Below are positions 12,483 through 23,825 of a stretch of 64,000 bases of DNA, piece after piece. Position 1 is the stretch's first letter; every line of letters starts with the position of its first letter. The DNA comes from Cyrtodaria siliqua. Its lineage: Eukaryota; Mollusca; Bivalvia; Adapedonta; Hiatellidae. Where the stretch lies: positions 1 through 64,000 of the forward strand of contig JAWPHD010011202.1 of the NCBI GenBank assembly GCA_037043455.1, given 5' to 3'. A program made the position numbers and the translations under genes. The notes under the pieces were generated by a model that saw nothing but the letters and a program-made list of their open reading frames with translations, did not search any database and was not told the DNA's origin.

Positions 12483-12735
12483 CAGGGCTTTTTTTCGGAA
12501 AAAGGGGAAGAGGCCCAGGCCCTGCACATATGCAAAAGAGGTACATTTTTAGATAAACTGTCTTCTAGAAATGTATCCCAAACATCACAATGTTGGGAAA
12601 GCCGGCGGGGAAACCCAAACATAATAATGTTGGGAAAGTCAGCGGAGGAAATAATTTTGTTGTTTTTTTCTAAGCCTAAACAGGGGAAAAGGGGCTGAAT
12701 ATTGGCTCATGTTTATGAAGTAAAAAACAGCCCTG
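12483..12735. mobile_element. Short TIR element (hAT-like MITE)
   Basis: The 253-bp interruption of the 40-bp array begins CAGGGCTTTTTTTC and ends AAAAACAGCCCTG, giving a short terminal inverted repeat CAGGGCT/AGCCCTG. It contains two copies of a CAATGTTGGGAAAG-like motif. No clear target duplication was found and there is no ORF of interest. Confidence 0.6.
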
Positions 12736-13802
12736 TATGCCCATTGCTGTCGTCCATCCTCCATATGTAAATAACTAGGCCAATTGCTGTTATCAATTAT
12801 CCATATGTAAACATCTAGGCACATTGCTGACATCCATCCTCTGTATGTAAGCAACTAGGCCCATTGCTTTCATGCATTCTCCATATGTAAATAACTAGGC
12901 CCATTGCTATCATTCATCCTCCATATGTAAACAACTAGGCCCAATTGCTGCCATGCATTCTACATGCGTTAACAACTAGGCCCATTGCTAACATCCATTT
13001 TCTATATTTAAGCCACTAGGCCCATTGCTGTCATCCCTCCTTCATATGTAAGCAACTAGGCCCATTGCTAACATCCATCCTCTATATGTAAACAACTAGG
13101 CCCATTGCTGTCATCCATCCTCTGTATGTAAGCAACTAGGCATATTGCTGTAATGCATTCTTCATATGTAAATAACTAGGCCTATTGATGTCATCGATGC
13201 TCCATATGTAAACATCTAGGCCCATTGCTATCATCCATCCTCTATATGTAAGCAACTAGGCACATTGCAATCATCCATATACAAGCCACTAGTCCCGTAG
13301 TTGTCATCCATCCTCCACATGTAAGCAGCTACGATTACTATTATCCATATGTTATGCATTATCCATATGAAAATTACTAGGCCCATTGATATCATCCATC
13401 CTCCATATGTAAGCAACTAGGCCAATTGCTGTCATCCCATCCTCTCTATTTAAGCAATTAGGCCCATTGCTGTCATCCATCCTGTTTATGTAAGCAATTA
13501 GTGCCATTGCTCTTATCCATCCTCCCTATGTAAGAAACTAGGCCCAGTGCTGTCATCCATCCTCCATATGTAAGCAACTAGGTTCATTGTAATCATTCAT
13601 ATGTAAGTAACCTTTCGCATTGCTGTCATCTATCCTCCATATTTAAAAAATATGCCCGTTGTTGTGATCCATCCATCACATGTAAGAAGCTAGGCCAATT
13701 AATATCATCCATATGTAAGCAACTAGGCCCATTGCTGTCATCCCTCCTCCATATGTAAATAACTAGGTCCATTGCTGTCATCCATCCTCCATATTTAAGC
13801 AA

Positions 13803-13847
13803 CTCACTCACTCACTCATTCACTCACTCACTCACTCACTCACTCAG
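13803..13847. repeat. (ACTC)n microsatellite
   Basis: About ten ACTC repeats lie directly left of the repeat element at 13848-14042. A matching run lies on its right side. Confidence 0.95.
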
Positions 13848-14042
13848 AAAAACTATAACGTGGCTCCAGCATAAATGGAGTTTTTACGATAGAATTTGCA
13901 GCAACTCTGCAGTTCAGGGTGAGAAGGTTCTAGGCCCATTTTCCATATTTTATCTCGATGTACATGGAAGATGAGCCTGGCATGTTCATACCTGTTAGGC
14001 GCCATATAACCTTTTCATGTTTTGGTGCACCTTAAAACCCCA
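13848..14042 (-). repeat. Interspersed repeat flanked by (ACTC)n; inverted copy at 42.8 kb
   Basis: A segment of about 195 bp containing GTGGCTCCAGCATAAATGGA, TTGCAGCAACTCTGCAGTTC, ATCTCGATGTACATGG and GGCGCCATATAACCTTTTCA. The same motifs occur in reverse order and orientation at 42769-42967. It is probably a short non-autonomous transposon of unknown class whose ends coincide with the ACTC runs here. Confidence 0.7.
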
Positions 14043-14104
14043 ATTCACTCACTCACTCACTCACTCACTCACTCACTCACTTCCTCATTCACTCACTCAC
14101 TCAA
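14043..14104. repeat. (ACTC)n microsatellite
   Basis: Simple ACTC repeats with a few interruptions (CTTCCTC) on the right flank of the repeat element at 13848-14042. Confidence 0.93.
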
Positions 14105-14420
14105 CGGCAATCTTTTAGTTTTTATCAAGTATTAAAATGTGTGTCTCGATTTAATAATCCAGTCTTCAACTTGGTTGCATATAATCAAATAAAATTCTGA
14201 GTTTTTCGTTTTCTCTTCTTGTTCTACTGTAGGCTAAACTATACAATAGTAACATGCAAAAACAATTTGCTTTATACTATTCTTATAAATAATATAAATG
14301 ACTGATTAAATGATTATGTAGAAAACTAATGGAACGCCGCGAGTTTCTTTTGTGTGTGTTTTCAAGATTGCCGTCTGTCCCTGTAACACAACAACAGTTT
14401 TGTCAAACCATACCTGATAA
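14105..14420. other. Short unique stretch between arrays
   Basis: About 315 bp of AT-rich sequence without recognisable feature. A minus-strand frame (14306-14491) opens into the adjacent array and is not considered a gene. Confidence 0.4.
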
Positions 14421-17346
14421 ACATACATTAGACGGGCTATGTCCTTATGTTTGTTCATGTTTATACTGGCTATGTCCTTATGTTTGTTCATGTTTATACA
14501 TACATTAGACGGGCTATGTCCTTATGTTTGTTCATGTTTATACATACATTAGACTGGCTATGTCCTTATGTTTGTTCATGTTTATACATACATTAGACGG
14601 GCTATGTCCTTATGTTTGTTCATGTTTATACATACAGTAGACGGGTTATGTCTTTATGTTTGTTCATGTTTATACATACATTAGACTGGCTATGTCCTTA
14701 TGTTTGTTCATGTTTATACATACAGTAGACGGGTTATGTCTTTATGATTGTTCATGTTTATACATACATTAGACGGGTTATGTCCTTATGTTTGTTCATG
14801 TTTATACATACAGTAGACTGGCTATGTCTTTATGTTTGTTCATGTTTATACATACAGTAGACAGGCTATGTCCTTATGTTTGTTCATGTTTATACATACA
14901 TTAGACTGGCTATGTCCTTATGTTTGTTCATGTTTATACATACATTAGACTGGCTATGTCCTTATGTTTGTTCATGTTTATACATACATTAGACGGGCTA
15001 TGTTCTTATGTTTGTTCGTGTTTATACATACATTAGACGAGTTATGTCTTTATGTTTGTTCATGTTTATACATACATTAGACTGGCTATGTCCTTATGTT
15101 TGTTCATGTTTATACACACAGTAGACTGGTTATGTCTTTATGATTGTTCATGTTTATACATACATTAGACGGGTTATGTCCTTATGTTTGTTCATGTTTA
15201 TACATACAGTAGACTGGCTATGTCTTTATGTTTGTTCATGTTTATACATACAGTAGACGGGCTATGTCCTTATGTTTGTTCATGTTTATACATACAGTAG
15301 ACTGGCTATGTCTTTATGTTTGTTCATGTTTATACATACAGTAGACGGGCTATGTCCTTATGTTTGTTCATGTTTATACATACAGTAGACTGGCTATGTC
15401 TTTATGTTTGTTCATGTTTTTACATACAGTAGACTGGCTATGTCTTTATGTTTGTTCATGTTTATACATACAGTAGACTGGCTATGTCCTTATGTTTGTT
15501 CATGTTTATACTGGCTATGTCCTTATGTTTGTTCATGTTTATACATACATTAGACGGGCTATGTCCTTATGTTTGTTCGTGTTTATACTGGCTATGTCCT
15601 TCTGTTTGTTCATGTTTATACTGGCTATGTCCTTATGTTTGTTCATGTTTATACATACATTAGACTGGCTATGTCAATATGTTTGTTCATGTTTATACAT
15701 ACATTAGACTGGCTATGTCTTTATGTTTGTTCATGTTTATACTGGCTATGTCCTTATGTTTGTTCATGTTTATACTGGCTATGTCCTTATGTTTGTTCAT
15801 GTTTATACATACATTAGACGGGCTATGTCCTTATGTTTGTTCATGTTTATACATACATTAGACGGGCTATGTCCTTATGTTTGTTCATGTTTATACATAC
15901 ATTAGACTGGCTATGTCCTTATGTTTGTTCTTGTTTATACTGGCTATGTCCTTATGTTTGTTCATGTTATTACATACATTAGACGGGCTATGTCTTTATG
16001 TTTGTTCATGTTTACACTGGCTATGTCTTTATGTTTGTTCATGTTTATACATACATTAGACGGGCTATGTCCTTATGTTTGTTCATGTTTATACTGGCTA
16101 TGTCCTTATGTTTGTTCATGTTTATACATACATTAGACGGGCTATGTCCTTATGTTTGTTCATGTTTATACATACATTAGACGGGCTATGTCCTTATGTT
16201 TGTTCATGTTTATACATACATTAGACTGGCTATGTCCTTATGTTTGTTCATGTTTATACATACATTAGACGGGCTATGTCCTTATGTTTGTTCATGTTTA
16301 TACTGGCTATGTCCTTATGTTTGTTCATGTTTATACATACATTAGACGGGCTATGTCTTTATGTTTGTTCATGTTTATACATACAGTAGACGGGCTATGT
16401 CCTTATGTTTGTTCATGTTTATACATACATTAGACGGGCTATGTCCTTATGTTTGTTCATGTTTATACTGGCTATGTCCTTATGTTTGTTCATGTTTATA
16501 CATACATTAGACGGGCTATGTCTTTATGTTTGTTCATGTTTATACATACAGTAGACGGGCTATGTCCTTATGTTTGTTCATGTTTATACTGGCTATGTCC
16601 TTATGTTTGTTCATGTTTATACTGGCTATGTCCTTATGTTTGTTCATGTTTATACATACATTAGACTGGCTATGTCTTTATGTTTGTTCATGTTTATACA
16701 TACATTAGACTGGCTATGTCTTTATGTTTGTTCATGTTTATACTGGCTATGTCCTTATGTTTGTTCATGTTTATACTGGCTATGTCCTTATGTTTGTTCA
16801 TGTTTATACATACATTAGACGGGCTATGTCCTTATGTTTGTTCATGTTTATACATACATTAGACGGGCTATGTCCTTATGTTTGTTCATGTTTATACATA
16901 CATTAGACTGGCTATGTCCTTATGTTTGTTCTTGTTTATACTGGCTATGTCCTTATGTTTGTTCATGTTATTACATACATTAGACGGGCTATGTCTTTAT
17001 GTTTGTTCATGTTTACACTGGCTATGTCTTTATGTTTGTTCATGTTTATACATACATTAGACGGGCTATGTCCTTATGTTTGTTCATGTTTATACTGGCT
17101 ATGTCCTTATGTTTGTTCATGTTTATACATACATTAGACGGGCTATGTCCTTATGTTTGTTCATGTTTATACATACATTAGACGGGCTATGTCCTTATGT
17201 TTGTTCATGTTTATACATACATTAGACTGGCTATGTCCTTATGTTTGTTCATGTTTATACATACATTAGACGGGCTATGTCCTTATGTTTGTTCATGTTT
17301 ATACATACATTAGACGGGCTATGTCCTTATGTTTGTTCATGTTTAT
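14421..17346 (+). repeat. 33/44-bp two-state minisatellite with 1,001-bp higher-order repeat
   Basis: Every unit has a 33-bp core (GGCTATGTCCTTATGTTTGT, then TCATGTTTATA plus two bases) that is either followed or not followed by an 11-bp linker CATACATTAGA. Units are therefore 44 or 33 bp. A block of about 600 bp starting near 15570 recurs 1,001 bp later (for example 15723 to 16724, 15877 to 16878, 15998 to 16999), including the private variants TTCTTGTTTATA and TTCATGTTATTACA. Because 44 is not a multiple of 3, stop-free stretches change frame at each linker. This explains the ladder of overlapping 60-, 71- and 82-codon frames. None is a gene. Confidence 0.95.
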
Positions 17347-17429
17347 TATTTGAATTATTGACTTCAAACATAATAATGTGGTTCAGAGCTATTCAGGATA
17401 CAGCTGATAAATACGGTGTTCCGTTAGGG

Positions 17430-17600
17430 CCATCGTACCATCGCGCATCAACCTTTATAAGTCGATGCGCGATGGTATGATGGCATGATGATACGATGGC
17501 GATGGTACGATGACACGATGGCGATGGTACGATGGCGATGATACGATGGTCCATCGCGATATTACGATGGTACGATGGCGCTGGTACGATGGCGATGACG
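17430..17600. repeat. 20-bp hairpin plus GATGGTACG minisatellite
   Basis: The left arm CCATCGTACCATCGCGCATC (17430-17449) pairs almost perfectly with the segment at 17464-17483 across a 14-bp loop. The right arm runs straight into imperfect tandem copies of GATGGTACGATGGC and variants to about 17600. It is CpG-rich compared with its neighbourhood. Confidence 0.85.
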
Positions 17601-17834
17601 CCAATGGTTTATTGGGTTCAACAATGTCCATTCACCCTATTTTACATGTATATGGGAAGGTAATAAAGCCAATGAAGGCAGAAGTTATCCAAGTTTAATA
17701 TTCAAAACAAGCAGACTCATAAAATCGTCCGTTATATACTTCTACAGGGTAAAACGGGGGAAATTCCATGCCTCCAATAAACTTAATCCGTCTGACTCTC
17801 ATTGGAGAAACAACTACAAAAACACAGTCGGGCG

Positions 17835-18112
17835 ATTTATATATTTATTACATCTTCACAGGGAAACATTTATATATTTATTACAACTACACAGTGAAAC
17901 ATTTATATATTTATTACAACACAGTGGAACATTTATATATTTATTACAACTACACACTGGATTTTTATATATTTATTACAACACAGTGGAACATTTATAT
18001 ATTTATTACAACTACACAGTGGGACATTTATATATTTATTACAACTACACAGTGGAACATTTATATATTTATTACAACTACACAGTGGAACATTTATATA
18101 ATATATTACAAC
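17835..18112 (+). repeat. 33-34-bp tandem array
   Basis: About eight copies of a unit with ACATTTATATATTTATTACA followed by ACTACACAGTGG. Isolated units recur at about 19010, 20375, 20780-20830 and 20875, so the array probably seeded or came from the surrounding duplications. A 123-codon frame rich in Ile/Tyr is a translation of the array. Confidence 0.9.
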
Positions 18113-18513
18113 AATTGCAATCATGAAACAGTACATTAAATTATGACCGCTCCACGTCATAATCGAGAAACAGTCTAGATTGTTCATGGGCCTGTATGGG
18201 AATTTTACGTGGGGTTTTACAGTGAGGTATAATAAAAATAAATGTTCCTTATATAAAGCATTTTTCAGAGGAAGTTTTGACTGCAAGTATACAGGAATTT
18301 ATTTTAAGCTGGCAACATAAAAATCTTGTAGATAATTATTTAGTTCCAAGTTCATTTATCTCCTGATAGCGTCAACATGTGCCAAGAAAATAGGCTGGGC
18401 ATCTACTTACAGATACAAATCTAGTGAACACAATTGTGGAAACAAAATATGCAATTAAATTATGCCTATTAAAGAAAAAAATCTATGGAATAAATTTCAG
18501 AGTTGCCGGAATA

Positions 18514-19075
18514 TCAGCTAAATAAAATTCCGTCTTCCCTGACCAAATGTCATTTTTCATCCCACCAACTTGATGCAATTTAATCGGCCTCCACCTCCCC
18601 TACAGCCGTCCATTTCCACCCAGTTTGTCCTTGTTTTGAATTCAAACATTTTACATCTGTACATTATTTTTAAAATGGTCGAACAGTCACAACTTTTATC
18701 ATAAAAAAGTAATGAATTTTAAACAAGTTTCTTTAAAAAAGAAAGAAAAAAAGTAACTGATAAATCCTGCATAAATTTGGATAATGAAATTGCATCAAAC
18801 CTGGTTTAATTCTGACATTTCACTCAGTCTGACATTTTTTTAAAATTTAATTTCTGATTTTTAAAAATCCCCTGACCTTGGGGGAAAATTAAAGAAGACA
18901 TATATAAACTGAGCAAAAGTAAAAAGTACCCCTCATTTTTTCACTTCTTACATAGAATGCAAAACAGGAAATAAACAATGGTGTACATACTACACAACAC
19001 GGAAACATTTATTACAGTGAAACATTTATATCAGCCAAATAAAATTCCGTCTTCCCTGACCAAATGTCATTTATG
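18514..19075 (+). repeat. Local duplication, copy 1
   Basis: The stretch containing GATGCAATTTAATCGGCCTC, TTACATCTGTACATTATTTT and AAACTGAGCAAAAGTAAAAA recurs in the same order at about 19947-20390 with only scattered differences, so it is a dispersed duplicate about 1.4 kb away. A 45-bp piece with AAATAAAATTCCGTCTTCCC occurs at both ends of this copy (18520 and 19037). No coding signal is visible. Confidence 0.8.
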
Positions 19076-19946
19076 TTTCGTTTTCGGTCGTACAATTTAG
19101 TGCAGGTAACCTGAGTTCATTATTGTCAATGTGGAAAGCAAGGCACTAAGAACTATAGTATAGTTTTGTACTTGGACTTGGAAAAGTCAGACAAAATTTA
19201 TTTTACTTTGAATTGAAAGTGTAACTCATATATCAAAGTTATACAACTTTATAAACGGTATTGACAATACGTTGGGTGAACATAAATACACACATAATGT
19301 CCAACCAAAGGGAACCTGCACTTGTAAGGGAAATATCGTACGTGTCTGTACAATTGCTCCTCTTAGGTGATATGAAAATATTCATAGCTAGATCACATTT
19401 GCTAAATTGTTCATAGACTATGTTAAACAAAATGACTAAACATGTTATGAACTAAATTAAACAATAAACCAGATGCAGTGAATACAAGGAGAATAATGCC
19501 TCCGTAATAAGTAACAATCCATTTCTAAGGGAACTGAGAGGCAGTAAATGATCACAAATTGTACATTTTCATGCAAATACTCATCAAAAACATCCACAAT
19601 CCTTTGGGATTAGAATCGTGATTAACAGGGAAAACTTCAGAAAGCCAGGAAATCTGCGAGCCAGCTGCCCCAACCCTAATTGAAACCTAGCGTTATTATT
19701 TCTTTCTTTTTTATTTTGTATAGGAGGGGAGGTAGGAAGAATCTACGCTCAGACCAGAAAGGCTTCTTCTACCCCCCTGACTTTCTTTAGCATTTCCATT
19801 ACAATCTGATTCCAAACACACAAACTACCCGAACCGGTAGTAACTGCCCATCCGGATGTGTATACAATGTAATTTGAAACAAGTTGAACAACCAAAACTA
19901 TTAATCATAGTGATTAAATTGTCGGAAACGCAAAAGTGATACCCCA
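19076..19946. other. Unique non-coding stretch
   Basis: I see no gene, RNA or repeat family here. Short minus-strand frames exist but lack splice context or recognisable sequence. Confidence 0.4.
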
Positions 19947-20393
19947 CCAATTTGATGCAATTTAATCGGCCTCCACCTCCCCTACAGCCGTCCATTTCCA
20001 CCCATTTTGACCTTGGTTTCAATTCAAACATTTTACATCTGTACATTATTTTTAAAATGGTCGTACAGTCACAACTTGATCATACAAAAGTAATGAATTT
20101 TAAACAAGTTTCTTTAAAAAAAAAAAAAAAGTAACTGATAAATCCTGCATAAATTTGGATAATGAAATTGCATCAAACCAAGTTTTAATTCTGACATTTC
20201 ACTGACATTTTTTTAAAATTTAATTTCTGATTTTTAAAAATCCCCGGATCTTGGGGGAATATTAAAGAAGGCATACATAAACTGAGCAAAAGTAAAAAGT
20301 ACCCCTTATTTTTTCACTTCTTACACAGAATGCAAAACAGGAAATAAACAATGGTGTACATACATGTACTACACAGTGAAACATTTATATAAA
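19947..20393 (+). repeat. Local duplication, copy 2
   Basis: Second copy of the 18.5-19.0 kb segment, including the A run at 20117. It ends in one unit of the 33-34-bp array. A third, partial copy of its end (AAACTGGGCAAAGATAAAAAGTACC) is at about 21107-21180. Confidence 0.8.
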
Positions 20394-20394
20394 A

Positions 20395-20781
20395 TACTGA
20401 AAGGAAAAAGAAACGCATAATCAAAAAATTGCCTATACTACACTATTATATACACCCAATTCTACGTATTATTCCAGATATCTCAACGTGTTTTGTACAA
20501 AAAGGGGCTACAACTTATTACAGAAAGGACAAGTCTGTCATGTAGTAGACATTTTAATCAAAGTATACTTTGTTACACAAAATTCATAAATGTTGAAAGT
20601 TTCGCTTGAAAAAGTCGAGCCATTTCAGTATTGTGTTTAATGTTAAGAGATTGCAACGTTTGCTCACCGGCTTGAGCCAAATGCGCATTCCGTCGATAAT
20701 GAAACTTTATAAAGGGGTAATCATTGGTGTGTTCGTTGCTGTTTAAACCTTTCCATTATGCATTTCTTTTTCCTTTCAGTA
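20395..20781. mobile_element. TA-flanked MITE, copy 1 (Tc1/mariner-like)
   Basis: Terminal inverted repeats begin CTGAAAGGAAAAAGAAACGC on the left. The right end reads the complement (GCATTTCTTTTTCCTTTCAG) with one mismatch, and TA lies on both sides. The element is 387 bp including TA, with no ORF. A shorter relative with the same ends is at 26077-26397. TA flanks fit Tc1/mariner-type targets. Confidence 0.85.
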
Positions 20782-21746
20782 TATATTACAACTACACAGA
20801 GAAACATATATATAAATATTACAACAACAAAATGAAACTATTATGGTAACTATATATTAATATAACAATAACACAGCAAAACATTTATATATAGCTGTGT
20901 TTGATAGTTTAATTTCAAAAAAAAAATGTATTTGTATCACAGATATTGAAGTAATTCGTTTAATAAGCGTTCGCTTTTTCGTGACCTTTTGTTTTTATTC
21001 AAAATCTGATTTTTCAAATTTCCTGACCTTGAGGGGAAAAATATCCCAGACTTCTTCAAGCTTGCGCAGGCAACACTGAATTGGATATTATGATATAAAG
21101 CATATATAAACTGGGCAAAGATAAAAAGTACCCCTTATTTTTTCCCTTCTTATTATATAGAATGCAAAACAGTAAATAATGCTGTACATAGAATAATTAG
21201 ACCACCACCAATAAATAGTCCAAAGTATTTTTCTGAAAAGTTTAGTACAAAAGTACTAACTATGCATTTTTGTTAAAAACACCTTAAATCTATGAAAATT
21301 ACGTAAATTTTTCACAGACAATATTGTCTACATGTTGCTTACAAAAAAAAATCACAAAAACACACCGGTTGTGTAAATATCAGCTTTTGCTCATCAAAAA
21401 ATCATCAAATTACCTCCGTTTAAAGTTTCCATAGCATCCATAAAGGAGCATTGCTGGGTAAAATCGGAAACGGTTGAATGGAATATTTATTACTCAGTGA
21501 AGTGTGCTTACAAACATAAATTTTTTTTTAATTAAAGTGCTGTTTGAGCCATCCTATGCCCTCAAAAACTGGCCAATAAGAATACCAGCAAAAAAGGGGG
21601 TGCTTTTTATTTTTGCTTGTTATATAAAATGGAGGTAACATCATGAAAGATCTTTAGGAAGTTGTTACAATTGTTCCAACAAAAATGAGATATAGGGTCC
21701 TATCAAAACCACAGCGTCCGAATGCATTGACATCATTTTTTGGATA
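20782..21746. other. Residual repeat units and unique AT-rich DNA
   Basis: Contains stray units of the 33-34-bp array (20782-20890) and a third partial copy of the local duplication (about 21080-21185). Near 21685-21727 lies a GAGATATAGGGTCCTATCAA motif whose inverted copy is at about 25930-25977. No gene is seen. Confidence 0.5.
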
Positions 21747-21986
21747 TTAAAGGGACACATGGCAATCTTGGAAGTTTTTAAAAAGCATTTTAAATTACCA
21801 CTTAATTTATTAATCTAGTATCATTTTGACTTTAAACCTGCTTGAAAATAACTGAATTAAGTTTTTGAGTATATTACTGGTGTAAGATAATGTTCTAATA
21901 CGCAAAAACAATTAATGGTTGAACAAATGCAAGTTATGTGAAAAACTATTTTATTAAAAATCAAGATTGCCGTGTGACGCTTTTAA
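21747..21986. mobile_element. TTAA-flanked MITE (piggyBac-like)
   Basis: TTAA occurs at both ends (21747-21750 and 21983-21986). The left end AGGGACACATGGCAATCTTG is inverted imperfectly at the right (CAAGATTGCCGTGTGACGCT). The element is 240 bp and non-coding. TTAA targets and short inverted ends fit piggyBac-type MITEs. Compare 36430-36971, which shares the AGGGACAC start. Confidence 0.7.
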
Positions 21987-22023
21987 GAGAGCATTAATAT
22001 TTAAAATACGATTCATGAAGTGC

Positions 22024-22215
22024 ACTCCACTAAGGGCTATTCTAATAAAACATACACAAGACTCTAGGAAAGCACTTTTGATATTGAATACCCACCAATA
22101 GATGCAAAATTGAGTTTAAAGAACAAAACCTTCGGAAAATGGCATTCACCCATAGATGATTAATTAACTGCCTTCCTGGGGTCCCCGGTATGTCTTAAAG
22201 GAATAGCCCTAAGTG
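22024..22215. mobile_element. Possible small TIR element
   Basis: CACTAAGGGCTATTC near 22030 is inverted as GGAATAGCCCTAAGTG near 22200, delimiting about 190 bp. The ends are imperfect and no target duplication is clear. Confidence 0.4.
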
Positions 22216-23280
22216 CCATATCACATTGATACATTTTTCATTAATATTAATATGAATCTGGAAATGTTTAGGTAAGATCCCATCCAACAGGAAAACTTTA
22301 CAACAGATGTATACCGTTACTAAACCTACTGATGAAACCTACTGACAAGACATTGTATAAAGTTGAACTTGCTCATGCGATCAAAAGCATTCAGCAACCA
22401 ATTGTCTTATGCTACATGATTTAAGCGACTTCTGCCTAACGCGACCAACGACCGAGTGTTTTCACAGTAAATATCAATAATTATCGATAAGTGAAATGCA
22501 AGTGGTAAATTATCGGTTTATTGTGTCCAAATTGGGTAATCATGCCTTTATGTGCTGTTAATTTAAGTGAGAAAAGTGAAAACAACCATTTTTGACGCAA
22601 GAGAATCGTATCCATCACAACATTCTTGATTATTTATGATTAAAGGATTATTATTTAAGGATATTAGCCAAGGGTTCTTGTTGATGGATCACACAAGTGT
22701 TTAGACAATAAGAAAGATGTTCATAGGGAAAACAAGAATGAAATTTCCTTCACTCACACACAATTAACATAGTCAACAGATGACATAAGATTTACCCAAT
22801 CTAGCAAGAAATAACCATTTGAAACAAAACAACTATATCATAAAATAGTTATGATGTAATTTACTTTGCTTTCGTCAACGTACTTTATAAGTAGACCAAT
22901 TCGGACAGCGCTATTTTCGCATATATTTTTGTATAAGTTTCTGCTCCATGACTGTCTTTGTAAGCAATCATTTTTAGACACTCCCTTGAGTGGTTGCTTA
23001 ATACAAGTTTGACTTTATATAACCAATATATCTTGAAAATACAAACACTAAACACGCAATATAAACAACTTTAACCAGCCAAGCCCAAACCAATGGAATT
23101 TTATGCATATTCTAACTCCAGTATTTTAAGTATCCGTGAATAAACCTATACTTTTAATTGGCACATATACATTATTTTATGACAGAACACCTGGATAGGG
23201 TTTGGATAAACACTTTCGTAGTGTAATTTTGCCATTAAAATATTACTAAAATAAAATTAATTTTTTATACACGTTTCCTC
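22216..23280. other. Unique non-coding stretch downstream of the minus-strand gene
   Basis: I see no repeat family or exon signal. If the minus-strand gene ends in the 23.3-23.5 kb exon, this is its 3' flank. Confidence 0.4.
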
Positions 23281-23290
23281 AAATGTTGTG

Positions 23291-23478
23291 AACACCAGTC
23301 CTTATTTTAGTGTTTTTTTAAACTTAAACATGTTAAAAGTAACAAATTGTTCAGTTGAAAACATGACAAATCTAGAATGCCATCGCTGTTCATAGAAGGC
23401 GGGTGAAGATACTGCTGTCCATGTCTACACATATCCGCACTGTGATACGCTGCAGGAACAAGCTGCTCGCAGCTGTCA
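23291..23478 (-). other. Candidate 3' terminal exon (mostly or wholly 3' UTR)
   Basis: An acceptor with pyrimidine-rich context (GATTATTTCAG) ends at 23479. It lies opposite the GTAAGT donor at 23825-23820, so the terminal exon of the gene can be spliced on. Joined in phase, the sequence stays open for nearly 60 codons (it begins DSCEQLVPAAYHSAD) up to a TAA near 23293. The frame, however, lies downstream of an in-frame TAG at 23848-23846. I therefore treat it as 3' UTR unless the stop is bypassed. Confidence 0.4.
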
Positions 23479-23536
23479 CTGAAATAATCATAAAAAGATA
23501 TAAGAAAAAAATTGATAAATGGTTCATCAAATTATC

Positions 23537-23781
23537 TTTGTTTTTCCCTTAGGCCTCCCCAAAGGAGGGGAAGGAATTTATATGCTTACTTTATATTATG
23601 TCCTAGAATAATTGGAAACCAAACTGATCTCTAATGAGCTAAAACTGAGCTAAATACAAAATGCTATCTATTTTGAAGCATTCAGCGGTTTAGGAGGACA
23701 TGCGGTAATGGACGGACAGACGGAAAACAGAGGCGATTTTAATATACCCGTTTTTTTTCAAAAACATGGGTATAATAATAC
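23537..23781 (+). mobile_element. Small hairpin-ended element, family G
   Basis: It starts with a hairpin CCTCCCC AAA GGAGGGG (23554-23570) and carries GGACGGACAGACGG near its end (23711-23723). It finishes with a hairpin whose arms TATACCCG and CATGGGTATA lie at 23743-23772, followed by an AT-rich tail. This is the same order of parts as families A, B and E, but with unrelated sequence and no tandem core. Confidence 0.5.
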
Positions 23782-23825
23782 ATGTATATGGATCATCAAG
23801 ATAAATGTAACGTCTTATTACTTAC

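Larger units (their letters stand above)
10081..13802 (+). repeat. 40-bp minisatellite array
   Basis: The consensus unit is CCCATTGCTGTCATCCATCC followed by TCCATATGTAAGCAACTAGG (40 bp), repeated for 3.7 kb with point variation, variable deletions and some half-units. It contains internal block duplications, for example 10500-10730 and 10755-10985. Two short transposons interrupt it (11765-12133 and 12483-12735). There is no coding potential beyond chance frames. Confidence 0.93.

Noticed and set aside
10081..17346. CRISPR-like regular repeats
   Set aside because: The 40-bp and 33/44-bp arrays have no unique spacers between conserved repeats. Whole units vary gradually, there are no cas genes, and the rest of the window is eukaryotic. 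They are minisatellites.
15448..17480. Ladder of overlapping 60-82-codon plus-strand ORFs (MFVHVYTY... type)
   Set aside because: They are translations of the minisatellite. The frame changes at every 44-bp unit and the same peptides appear in all three frames.
17768..18286. Two opposing 117-123-codon ORFs
   Set aside because: Both cross the 33-34-bp array. The Ile/Tyr- and Cys/Asn/Lys-rich repeats reflect the DNA repeat, not a protein.
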